Shown: piece by piece, positions 53,965-64,000 of the stretch | Numbering within the stretch: position 1 is the stretch's first letter | Layout of the letters: the number at the start of each line of letters is the position of its first letter | Source of the DNA: Hanleya hanleyi | Taxonomy: Eukaryota > Mollusca > Polyplacophora > Lepidopleurida > Hanleyidae | Direction of reading: 5' to 3' | DNA: 64,000 bases | Assembly: GCA_036873755.1 (NCBI GenBank) | Contig: JAVTVY010018897.1 | Location: 1 to 64,000, forward strand | Notes under the pieces: model-generated | What the model saw: the letters and a program-made list of their open reading frames with translations, nothing else | What the model was told of the DNA's origin: nothing | The model's database searches: none | Made by a program: the position numbers and the translations under genes

Positions 53965-55389
53965 AGCATACATGAATTACAAATACTGTAATACATCTTT
54001 AAAGACATTATCTGGATGAGGAAAACAAACTTTCACAGTGACAATTAGATTAAAACAATTACTGTAGTGGATTATGCAGTAAAGATATAAACCTGAAAAA
54101 TTAAAGCTTAAATTCTTCACAATTTCACCAGTACATTATAAATCATTGAGGAATATGATGTTCCAGTAAGGCTCATTAAGAATACACATCACTGACCAAC
54201 TGTTTTTGCATTGTCCCAATATGGAAGTTTCCAAACTGTCACAATAGGAGTATTTGCCCCTGTCTGACAGTGGGCATGCATTTGTGTCAGGGATTCAAGA
54301 AAGGACATTACGCTTTAGAGAGGACATTGGTATTACAATAGCTAATTAAGCCACCCAGAATAAATAAAGTTATTAGTATTATTAATAGAAAATGTCGCCT
54401 TGAACATGGATAGGTGCAAATACAAAATATTACACTGACAAGGGTAAACTGTCAGGCCACCGAGCTAAATTTTGAAGTTCTTGGGAATGCTGTTTGCTCA
54501 ATCTATTGCACTATTTCTTTTCATGTTATCCAGTCCACACTTTTTCCTCCGGACTCGAGAGCCTACTAACGGGCAAGGGCAAATTACTCATACAGGTTCA
54601 GAGACTTCGCTATTGTTTTTCTTCTAATTCTCTGCAATGTCTGAAACAAGAAGTTGTTTCTGGAAGGGTTATCCATGCTAGGTATTGCAATTTCTGCTAT
54701 CAATTCAATTTAACATGGACAGCTACAGTTTCTCAGAAGTCTGCAGATTCCATAATTATTTCTTAAGCTGCCAATGCTGAAAATAGAAACACAATGCAAA
54801 ATAGCAAGTATCAAGGGTACTTTTTCATAAATCTGGCACTTGTGACATGAACACCTATAAATTGAAGGAAAAAGAAAAAGGATTTGAATTATGAAGAGAT
54901 ATACACAATGTATCAGTTTAGGGGAAAGTGCCACTATTTATATCAGGGCATTTCTAGAAAATATATCTACGTAAAAAGAGTACATGGAATATTTGTTTCT
55001 AGGGGCTTAAATTGCGCATGGAAATATTTCATTCACACAAAACTCGCACAATCTACCTTTGATTATTATTAATGCAATGTTTACTTCATAACAATAGGAA
55101 AATCCCAACAAGCCACAAATATACATAGATCAGCAGATGTACCATACATAAAACCTGATATATGGTCACAGACAGGCTAATATGACATGATTCAATACCC
55201 TTTGTATCAGTTCCAGGTAGAAATAAATAATGCTACAATTTGCCAAATAGACAACAGTCCTTAGCTGAACGCAAAAGCTGATGGAACAAGCGTTCTGAGA
55301 ACCCCAACATCTCGCCGAAGGTGCAGCAGTATTGAAAGCATACATGTAGAGCAAACAATAAGGTCTGGAATATGTTATCTGGTACAGAC
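53965..55389. other. Non-coding remainder of copy A
   Basis: No recognisable gene. The short ORFs here are shared with copy B because of the duplication, not because of coding constraint. Confidence 0.4.
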
Positions 55390-55590
55390 AATAACATCAG
55401 TCCCATGTGGGATTACTGGCATATAAGTTAATCCCATGTAGGATGGGTATGTCAGTGCCGTCGGATTACTGGTGCATAGGGCAGTCCAGTGTGAGATTAC
55501 TGCTGGATAGGTCAGTCCCATGTGAGATTACTGCTGGATAGGTCAGTCCCATGTGAGATTACTGCTGGATAGGCCAGTCCTGTGTCCTGT
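55390..55590. repeat. 31-bp minisatellite (copy A), cut by the Penelope-like element
   Basis: Unit core gattactgctggataggtca with gtcccatgtga. Only about five units remain before the insertion; copy B has more. Confidence 0.75.
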
Positions 55591-55667
55591 GATATATTAA
55601 TGTCGGAAGCCATAAAGCATTCTTTAGCTCGACTACATACAAGAGATATCATTCATGAGATGTTTCT

Positions 55668-56342
55668 TTGTTTATAGAGTTGCTTGAATTTCTCATTAAA
55701 AATATCTATGTGAAATTTGGCAACACAATATATCAGCAGCATATAGGTATTCCAATGGGTACTAATTGTGCACCCCTGTTGGCTGACCTGTATCTGTTCT
55801 CTTATGAATATGACTATATGCAGGCGCTTTCAAAAACCGATCCATTCAAAGCCCGTTCCTTCTCATTCATCAAACGCTATATAGACGATCTTCTCGCTGT
55901 GGATAATCGCTATATAAATGACGCAGTGAAGGATATATATCCACCTTCGCTGGATTTGAAGGAAACTACAGCTAGCCCTACAGGCACATCTTATTTAGAT
56001 CTCTATCTCTATAAAAATGAAGCGGGCATTCTCTCTCGTAGACTTTATGACAAAAGAGATGATTACAATTTCGACATCGTAAACTATCCCTTTCAGGATA
56101 GTAATATTCCAGTGGGACCTGCATATGGCGTATACATATCTCGCTTAGTAGCATCTGCTAGATCCTGTGTTAAATGTGATGATTTTAATCAACGTCACAA
56201 AACATTGTTGCAGAAACTTATAAAACAGGGCTATTCCACCAAGCGCCTCCACTCAAAGTTTCTCAAATTTGGCGATACATATCGCATGCTGATAGCAAAA
56301 TACGAACGTAGCGTGCAAGATCTATGGCGCTACGTTTCGTAA
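55668..56342 (+). pseudogene. Penelope-type reverse transcriptase, C-terminal part
   Basis: The open frame starts after a TGA within the fingers region. It contains GIPMGTNCAPLLADL, RYIDDLL and the thumb, and ends ERSVQDLWRYVS at a stop, a complete C-terminus that copy 1 lacks. No GIY-YIG endonuclease follows. It has no own start codon, so it is a truncated remnant. Confidence 0.65.
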
Positions 56343-56519
56343 CTTGTGTCTAATTCCGCTTAACCCGGGGCTAGGGGCCGTATGAACCCATGTACCTCAA
56401 GATCCTCATGGTACTCATATGAACAGTCACTATCAAAGCGTGGCGGAGATACATCAATCTTTAGATGACGACTTTACAACGAATATTATGGATTAAGAAT
56501 ACTGATCAGCGATACGGAT

Positions 56520-56743
56520 ATGATATTTTTGGAACATCATGATGTCTTGCCAGCATCATTGAAAACTGTTGATCGTTTCTCTCTTGCAGGAAACAAGCCT
56601 ATGTTTATGTATACTATGATTGTCTTTTTGAATTTGGTGCTAATACTGTTATATGGAATATGGAATAGGTCTTTGGATTATGGACGCGGATATTCTCTAA
56701 TGGACGACGGCTGGATTATGAATGACGGACTAGACGCTTGTAA
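56520..56743 (+). CDS. Small membrane-segment ORF at the Penelope-like 3' end, copy 2
   Basis: Same ORF as at 10,726-10,503: MIFLEHHDVLPASLKTVD, a hydrophobic stretch and LDYGRGYSLMDDGWIMNDG. Few residue changes between copies. The frame then continues into flanking DNA. Confidence 0.4.
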
Positions 56744-57941
56744 TTCGGCTACAGCATCACCAAACAGTAAAGAGGGAGCTGTATACATCTCTAACAAGTT
56801 TCTCTTTACGGCTTCCGGTGTGTACTCATGCATTAGAGGAATGTAGGCCCTTCCCCTTAAATACACAAGCATAGAAGACATACAGGCATTGTGTACCAAT
56901 AAGTCTTCAACAGCACCGGAAGCTATCTTCTGGTAGTCGAGAACGAGGTATATACACCCTCCTGTAACTGTTCTTGACTTTCCGCGCCCGCCAACGAAAA
57001 CAAACCATCCTTAATGGTTTTAAGAAACCAGTCCAGATGATTAGTAATCGCTACTCCTTGGCGGGCAGTTTCCTCTAGTGTCGAAGCCTCCTTGCTCGTA
57101 AATGGAACATCCGGGTTATTAGGTAATTTCGCATTTGGAGGACACAAATACGGAAAATCCCCATTAACCTCAGCAGACCGGAAGCTGAACGGCGAATCAT
57201 GTACATTTATATGATCGTATATTCGACTTCTGCACTGGGAACGGACCAGAAGATCCTGCAGGGCGGAAGCGAGCGCTAGGTCGTATCCTGACTGCCCGTT
57301 CCTCCAGCGTAGCGTAGCGGGTTCTGCTAACATTCTGTGGAACAAATCGCACACAGAATGAATAGCAGTCGAGGCCGGAAGTGTCAGTACGGTACCGATC
57401 TCGTAACCCGTGATGACTCCCCCGATTCAGTTTCAATATCCCCCGCATGTGGGACCGGAAGCTGCATATTCGGGATTAAGTCATAGATACCCGCAATTAA
57501 ATCATAATATTTGCGGGCATCCGGATCAGTATTGACAGGTTCGTAATATTCTGAGCCACCGTAATGGTCCCTATAAACGTCCATATCCTCCCGGGTTTCC
57601 TGCCAGTAGGACTCTTGAAATGGATAGCCCCTGTCATATTAGCTTCCGGTTTCGTAGATAGTATAACTTGGACGCGGTGCAATAAAGGCCGAGAAATGAC
57701 TGGTCATAGCCTCTCTCAATTCCTTCATTTCCTGTCTGTGCTGTTCCATTCCCGCAAGAATAGCTGCCTTGCCCTTCTTCTTCTTACCCGAGCCCGTAAA
57801 CTTGGGGTTGTAGGAAGAGAGATTTTGACCTTGCTGTTGTCCAGCTAAACCCTTAATAGCCTTGGAATCGGAAGGCGGGTTTGACTTAGACTTCTTCGCC
57901 TCGGGATCTGTCATGATCAATACGAATCATTCAGGACGGAC
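56744..57941 (-). pseudogene. Gag-like fragment, tandem copy 1
   Basis: Minus-strand frames hold MTDPEAKKSKSNPPSDSK at the start, then AILAGMEQHRQEMKELREAM, a Ser/Glu-rich segment and a helical domain (LFHRMLAEPATLRWRNGQSG). A frame shift separates the last part (LLVHNACMSSMLVYLRGRAY). No RT is attached. Organisation resembles gag of tyrosine-recombinase (DIRS-type) elements, but that is a guess. Nearly identical over ~1.0 kb to 57,949-58,975. Confidence 0.45.
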
Positions 57942-59048
57942 TTCGGCTACAGCATCACCAAACAGTAAAGAGGAAGCTGTATACATCTCTAACAAGTTTC
58001 TCTTTACGGCTTCCGGTGTGTACTCATGCATTAGAGGAATGTAGGCCCTTCCCCTTAAATACACAAGCATAGAAGACATACAGGCATTGTGTACCAATAA
58101 GTCTTCAACAGCACCGGAAGCTATCTTCTGGTAGTCGAGAACGAGGTATATACACCCTCCTGTAACTGTTCTTGACTTTCCGCGCCCGCCAACAAAAAAC
58201 AAACCATCCTTAATGGCGTTAAGAAACCAGTCCAGATGATTAGTAATCGCTACTCCTTGGCAGACAGTTTCCTCTAGTGTCGAAGCCTCCTTGCTCGTAA
58301 ATGGAACATCCGGGTTATTAGGTAATTTCGCATTTGGAGGACACAAATACGGAAAATCCCCATTAACCTCTGCAGACCGGAAGCTGAACGGCGAATCATG
58401 TACATTTATATGATCGTATATTCGACTTCTACACTGGGAACGGACCAGAAGATCCTGCAGGGCGGAAGCGAGCTCTAGGTCGTATCCTGACTGCCCGTTC
58501 CTCCAGCGTAGCGTAGCGGGTTCTGCTAACATTCTGTGGAACAAATCGCATACAGAATGAATAGCAGTCGAGGCCGGAAGTGTCAGTACGGTACCGATCT
58601 CGTAACCCGTGATGACTCCCCCGATTCAGTTTCAATATCCCCCGCATGTGGGACCGGAAGCTGCATATTCGGGATTAAGTCATAGATACCCGCAATTAAA
58701 TCATAATATTTGCAGGCATCCGGATCAGTATTGGCAGGTTCGTAATATTCTGAGCCACCGTAATGGTCCCTATAAACGTCCATATCCTCCCGGGCTTCCT
58801 GCCAGTAGGACTCTCTTGAAATGGATAGCGCCTGTCATATTAGCTTCCGGTTTCGTAGACTGGTCAGTATAACTTGGACGCGGTGCAATAAAGGCCGAGA
58901 AATGACTGGTCATAGCCTCTCTCAATTCCTTCATTTCCTGTCTGTGCTGTTCCATTCCCGCAAGAATAGCTGCCAGAGTAGGATCCGAAATTTGAGAGTG
59001 AACCGGAAGCTGGGCCTGACGGGGTATGTTCACACTCGGGGACCTCAC
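57942..59048 (-). pseudogene. Gag-like fragment, tandem copy 2
   Basis: The ORF 58,544-57,927 joins parts that are split in copy 1 and carries the helical domain to its end. Further upstream pieces at 58,783-58,583 and 59,048-58,770 are in different frames. The N-terminal sequence differs from copy 1 beyond ~58,975, so the duplication ends there. Confidence 0.45.
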
Positions 59049-60191
59049 GCATGGTCGGCATGGTCGGAGAACTGGTACTCTGTCGTAAACCGGAAGCTCG
59101 GATAGGAGGGCGCATCACGCGAAGCAAAGCCGGTCCAGTACGTACCACGAATACCCCCGAAGTCGAAAATTGAGCAAAGACATGCAAGGGCCGAGTCATT
59201 CTCGCAACGGGATGCCTCGAAATATGACCTACTTGAGGAATCTTGATACTGCGTCACAGAGGCGGGCAAATAACTTGGCGTATTATAGGTACCTGTATAC
59301 ATACCCATCTGACGTTGTTGTGGGAACCTCAATCTCTGGTGGATCATCAACGTAGTCATCAACGTCTCGGCAGGGGGAAGAGAAGGGTCACCAGGGAAAC
59401 CGGAAGTAGCTTGGAGGAAGTTAGACAGACCGTTCGTTACTGAATTAATATTTGTTAGTGAACGACTGGAGAGTCCAGGCCTCAACGGGGTTGAAAAAGG
59501 CAATCTCGCAAACCCGGGTCCAAATGAAAATGTAGTATTAGGCGTTAGGCTCCATAGATTTGCCTAAGTTCTCATAATCATAAGACATTATCGATCGAGC
59601 GATCGGCAATGACTGGCTCTCCGACACCGAGCCTGGACCCGTTACCGGCTTCCCTTCGTCGTCGTGTACAGGCGTCCGCTCGATAGAAATCTCGACCTCC
59701 ACTGTCTTAGTTGTGCCGGTTTCCATATCTTCAAGAGTCCCTTCCACTCGAACGATCTGTGTCATTTTCTTACCTGATGACCCTTCGCTCGGTCTGAAAA
59801 GGAAGAAACTTGAGCGGGAGGAGGCGCTTGTTTGTCTTTGTTTACGTTCAATAAACTAACGTAGGCCCCCGACTGGCGCATCAACAAGACTCGTAGTATC
59901 CTCGTTCAAGCCTGAATGGGGAGACGGAGATACATACGTCTCAGATTCAATGAGACACATTAGCATTATCAGTACAGCCCAGTGTCCTGGCAAGGTAGGC
60001 TTGAAATAGGCCTGGGGACCAGCCAATACACTCATCACACGCAGTATCCCAGGTGCATACAATGCCCTGGCGACAAGATGGACAGGTTGAATGTAGGGCA
60101 TAGACGAGCTTGTCACCTCCGCATGAAACACATGACATTTGAGACATATTTGTGGCCGTAATGCTTGATAATCGTAAAGAATACTTCCCAA
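59045..60191 (-). pseudogene. Upstream gag-like pieces with a Cys-rich motif
   Basis: Pieces at 60,191-59,856, 59,765-59,538 and 59,503-59,045. The first has CVSCGGDK, then CPSCRQGIVC and CDECIGW, a zinc-binding array like that at the N-terminus of DIRS-type gag proteins. The second is an acidic stretch (VEVEISIERTPVHDDEGKP). They appear to be the 5' part of the same element as the tandem fragments; frames are broken. Confidence 0.4.
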
Positions 60192-61624
60192 AGGACTTCT
60201 TGCAGAATATCAGACGTCTTGAGGTAATCCAACTGTAGTGATTTCGCTAGAAATGATCGATTTTCACGAAGCTGAACAAAATGGCCTTCTTGATATAGTC
60301 AGTAAAACAAGAGGGAAGCATGGGCATGAACATGCGCGTGACTAGCAGGGAGAGAACTGTGTTATTTTGAATTCTTACCGAGTGATTCCATGTGGAACAA
60401 GGAAAGCATAATAGTGGAAGTGAGGTAAATTTTCAGCGCAAATAAAGTAACTTTTAAAGATTTCTTGATTCTGGGGTCCCAGTGACCTTGACTACGGACA
60501 TTGACCTAAATTTTGATACATGACAAATTGTCTTCCCTCAATATATCAATGGACACAAAATATCAGGATTTTTAACAATTTCATGATTTGGGGGTCAGTG
60601 ACCTTGACCTTTGACCTACATTTTGGTATGTGATACATCGTGTCCCCCTAGAGTATCTACTGACACAGAAAAAGTTATTTTTAATACTTTCCCGAATTTG
60701 GTCACCATGACCTTTGACCTTGACCTAATTTTTAGTATACGACACTTCATTTCCCCCTATTGAATCCACTCACAAAAAATTAGATACTTTTAATTTCCTG
60801 ATTTTTCGGTCACACTGACCTTTGAACTCTGACCTCCATTTGGTATGCAACACATCATTCCTCCAGGGCATCCACTCATCAAAAATTAGAGCTGTAGAGA
60901 GAAAACTGTCCATGATCAATGATTTTCTGATTTTTAGGCAACAGCGACCTTTGACCTTGACCTCAATTTCAGTAAGCGGCACATCGTCTCCACCTGGTGT
61001 ATCCACTCACAAAAAATTGCAACTGTGGACAAAAAACGTTCACAGATATAGACCGGACACTTCAGTGATTTCAGGTTTTTCAGGCCAGTGACCTTTGACC
61101 TCGACCTTCATTTTGGTACGTGACACATCATCTCCCCATAGGGTATCCACTCACCAAAAATTGGAACTGTAGATAGGAAACTGTGCCAGATACAGACCGG
61201 ACACGAGGGACGGAAACCACCATCACATAATACGTCCGCCTTTTTGGCGGGCATATAATAAAAAGAGAGCTGAATTTGTTGAAACAAGAACTGTTTATTT
61301 ACCAAGAAATATATTACAAATGCATAATTTCTTCACCAAAATTCCCCAAATAAAAAAAATATATATGTTGAACCTCCAAATATCATCTTCATACACAAGC
61401 CGACTTCTCAATTCACACTTTGAATTAGCCTTGATATATCAGCCCACCAGTTCTGTTCAAAAGATTTATAAATAGACACAAAACTTCATTGACCTTGAAT
61501 CCATTTGAATTTCATAATGTGTCATATCAGTGGGTTATTAATTGACTTTTCTTCTGGTCAGGTAGGTCAGACCTACTGCCACATTATAAGGACTGATGTA
61601 ACTATACCTAGAGAATACATCAGA

Positions 61625-62110
61625 TTACATTAGGTAGAGAGAGAGAGAGAATTGAGGTTTGACATTGCGCTCAGCAATATTTCAGCTATACAGCGACGAT
61701 CAAACAAAATTCTAAGTATTCGAGTTAATAACTTAATAATCCAACACATTAAAACATACACATATTAAAACTTATGCAACAAAATGATTTCTCTCAAATA
61801 ACCTGAGATACAATCTTCTTTCACCTGACTAGAAAGATCATCTAAAGTAGCTGCTCGATAAAAAGAATCTCTTACAATCTTAAAATCTATACAGTCGATT
61901 AGAATATGTTTCACTGTGAGATCTTCGTGCCATGGAATACACCTTGAGACTGGCTCTTCTTTTTAGTTTTTTTGGGTAGGTTCTGATTGTCTCATATCTG
62001 GCTTGTAGATGTAATTTACAACTCGGATAATTTGAATGCGAGGTGGTCCAATCTATCAAGGCTACTTCAAAATGTGAATGGAGAAATCCGCTTGCACATG
62101 AAGATGGCAA
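61625..62110 (-). pseudogene. 3' remnant of a non-LTR retrotransposon (copy B)
   Basis: Same LTVKHIL tail, stop, gctgaaatattgctgagcgc tail and (GA)n as at 53,160-53,650; identical by eye. It is a copy by segmental duplication, not an independent insertion. Confidence 0.6.
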
Positions 62111-63699
62111 ATATGGATATCTATAAATAGGTATATTTGGATTTCAGACAGAAGACAAATATTCAACAATAAATCAGCGATGACAATGAGGAAAAAAACT
62201 ATAATTCTTCATGAACAAAATGTAACAAATATAGAATGCTAATTTCAATTGATTTCATGTAAGCATACATGAATTACAAATACTGAAATACATCTTTAAA
62301 GACATTATCTGGATGAGGAAAACAAACTTTCACAGTGACAATTAGATTAAAACAATTACTGTAGTGGATTATGCAGTAAAGATTTAAACCTGGAAAATTA
62401 AAGCTTAAGTTCTTCAAAATTTCACCAGTACATTATAAATCATTGAGGAATATGATGTTCCAGTAAGGCTCATTAAGAATACACATCACTGACCAACTGT
62501 TTTTGCTTTGTCCCAATATGGAAGTTTCCAAACTGTCACAATAGGACTATTTGCCCCCGACAGTGGGCATGCATTTATGTCAGGGATTCAAGAAAGGACA
62601 TTACGCTTTGGAGAGGGCATTGGTGTTACAATAGCTAATTAAGCCACCCAGAATAAATAAAGTTATTATTATTATTAATAGAAAATGTCGCCTTGAACAT
62701 GGATAGGTGCAAATACAAAATATTACACTGACAAGGGTAAACTGTCAGGCCACCGAGCTAAATTTTGAAGTTCTTGGGAATGCTGTTTGCTCAATTTATT
62801 GCACTATTTCTTTTCATGTTATCCAGTCCACACTTTTTCCCCCGGACTCGACAGCCTACTAACGGGCAAGGGCAAATTACTCATACAGGTTCAGAGATTT
62901 CGCTATTGTTTTTCTTCTAATTCTCTGCAATGTCTGAAACAAGAAGTTGTTTGTGGAAGGGTTATCCATGCTAGGTATTGCAATTTCTGCTATCAATTCA
63001 ATTTAACATGGACAGCTACAGTTTCTCAGAAGTCTGCAGATTCCATAATTATTTCTTAAGCTGCCAATGCTGAAAATAGAAACACAATGCAAAATAGCAA
63101 GTATCAAGGGTACTTTTTCATAAATCTGGCACTTGTGACATGAACACCTATAAATTGAAGGAAAAAGAAAAAGGATTTGAATTATGAAGAGATATACACA
63201 ATGTATCAGTTTAGGGGAAAGTGCCACTATTTATATCAGGGCATTTCTAGAAAATATATCTACGTAAAAAGAGTACATGGAATATTTGTTTCTAGGGGCT
63301 TAAATTGCACATGGAAATATTTCATTCACACAAAACTCGTACAATCTACCTTTGATTATTATTAATGCAATGTTTTACTTCATAACAATAGGAAAAATCC
63401 CAACAAGCCACAAATATACACAGATCAGCAGATGTACCATACATAAAACCTGATATATGGTCACAGACAGGCTAATATGACATGATTCAACACCCTTTGT
63501 ATCAGTTCCAGGTAGAAATAAATAATGCTACAGTTTGCCAAGTAGACAACAGTCCTCAGCTGAACGCAAAAGCTGATGGAACAAGCGTTCTGAGAACCCC
63601 AGCATCTCGCCTTGCGGGGACATCCGCCGAAGGTGCAGAAGTATTGAAAGCATACATGTAGAGCAAACAATAAGGTCTGGAATAGATTATCTGGTACAG

Positions 63700-64000
63700 A
63701 CAATAACATCAGTCCCATGTGGGATTACTGGCATATAAGTTAATCCCAGGTAGGATGGGTATGTCAGTGCCATCAGATTACTGGTGCATAGGGCAGTCCA
63801 GTGTGAGATTACTGCTGGATAGGTCAGTCACATGTGAGATTACTGCTGGATAGGCTAGTCCTGTGTAGGATTACTGCTGGATAGTCCAGTCCCAAGTGGA
63901 ATTATTGCTGGATAGGCCAGTCCTGTCTGGGATTACTGCTGGACAGATGAGTCTCGTATGGGATTAATGCTGGATAGGACAGTCCCGTGTGGGATTACTG
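63700..64000. repeat. 31-bp minisatellite (copy B), continues past the window
   Basis: About nine units with core gattactgctggatag and variable gtcagtcccatgtgg parts. Unit-to-unit variation is greater than in copy A. Confidence 0.8.

Larger units (their letters stand above)
51961..55590. repeat. Segmental duplication, copy A
   Basis: Matches 60,431-63,970 in direct orientation with only scattered differences, apart from an extra ~165 bp at 53,799-53,964. It contains the TGACCTTTGACC repeat region, a LINE 3' remnant and the start of a 31-bp minisatellite. At its right edge the Penelope-like copy begins. Confidence 0.9.
55591..56743 (+). mobile_element. Penelope-like retroelement, copy 2, 5'-truncated
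   Basis: Inverted relative to copy 1. Homology starts at GATATATTAATGTC, corresponding to about 11,660 of copy 1, and ends at GACGCTTGTAA before TTCGGCTAC. The left flank is the minisatellite of the segmental duplication and the right flank is a gag-like fragment. 5' truncation is expected for target-primed reverse transcription. Confidence 0.75.
60431..64000. repeat. Segmental duplication, copy B
   Basis: Direct repeat of 51,961-55,590, offset about 8.47 kb. It contains the TGACCTTTGACC block (60,460-61,262), the LINE remnant (61,625-62,110), the non-coding remainder and a 31-bp minisatellite from about 63,700 running off the window. It lacks the indel at 53,799-53,964. Differences from copy A are few, so the duplication looks recent. 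Confidence 0.9.

Overview
This window looks like repeat-rich nuclear DNA of a marine invertebrate, most likely a gastropod mollusc. The grounds are long minisatellites, arrays of TGACCTTTGACC-type repeats, LINE/SINE tails of the 'tatagctgaaatattgctgagcg...ctcactcactcac' kind that I associate with abalone and limpet genomes, a Polinton, Penelope-type retroelements and a Ty3/gypsy-like element. The species is inferred, not proven. I see no conserved single-copy host gene; almost everything recognisable belongs to transposable elements.

Layout. 1-4.9 kb: (CA)n tracts, a 29-bp minisatellite of about 78 copies and a roughly 180-bp tandem family. 4.9-9.4 kb: foldback elements, a 28-bp minisatellite and dispersed repeats. 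9.4-12.9 kb: a broken minus-strand gene of a repeat-associated Cys-rich/nuclease-like family, split by a Penelope-like element. 12.9-16.1 kb: non-coding duplications. 16.1-47.9 kb: one minus-strand LTR retrotransposon with both LTRs, a polypurine tract and a primer-binding site. It carries a gag with an N-terminal helix-hairpin-helix, an in-frame gag-integrase deletion fusion and, after integrase, an intact ORF with two C2H2 fingers and a TatD-type metal-dependent nuclease domain. Nested in this element at 23,005-42,887 is a full-length 19.9-kb Polinton/Maverick with terminal inverted repeats and a perfect 6-bp target duplication (CACATA). 47.9-51.9 kb: non-coding. 51.96-64 kb: a roughly 3.6-kb segmental duplication whose copies are separated by a second, 5'-truncated Penelope-like copy and by tandemly duplicated gag-like fragments, possibly DIRS-type.

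The Polinton holds a small zinc-ribbon protein, two proteins with paired PC4-like domains, protein-primed PolB, packaging ATPase, chromodomain integrase, adenain-like protease, double-jelly-roll major capsid protein, a minor capsid protein and two small late proteins, one with a membrane helix. Five late ORFs run almost without gaps, with overlapping starts and stops. PolB, protease and capsid each carry one in-frame stop, and PolB and ATPase also carry frame breaks, so this copy is probably dead. Its 8-kb accessory interval, apparently empty by ORF length, contains two intron-bearing genes on opposite strands. One has 4 exons and 163 codons; the other has 5 exons and 70 codons and lies inside the first intron of the former. 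Splice sites and phases match at every junction.

The strongest candidates for undescribed biology are the TatD-nuclease ORF of the LTR element, the spliced, mutually nested accessory genes of the Polinton, and its pair of double-PC4-like proteins.
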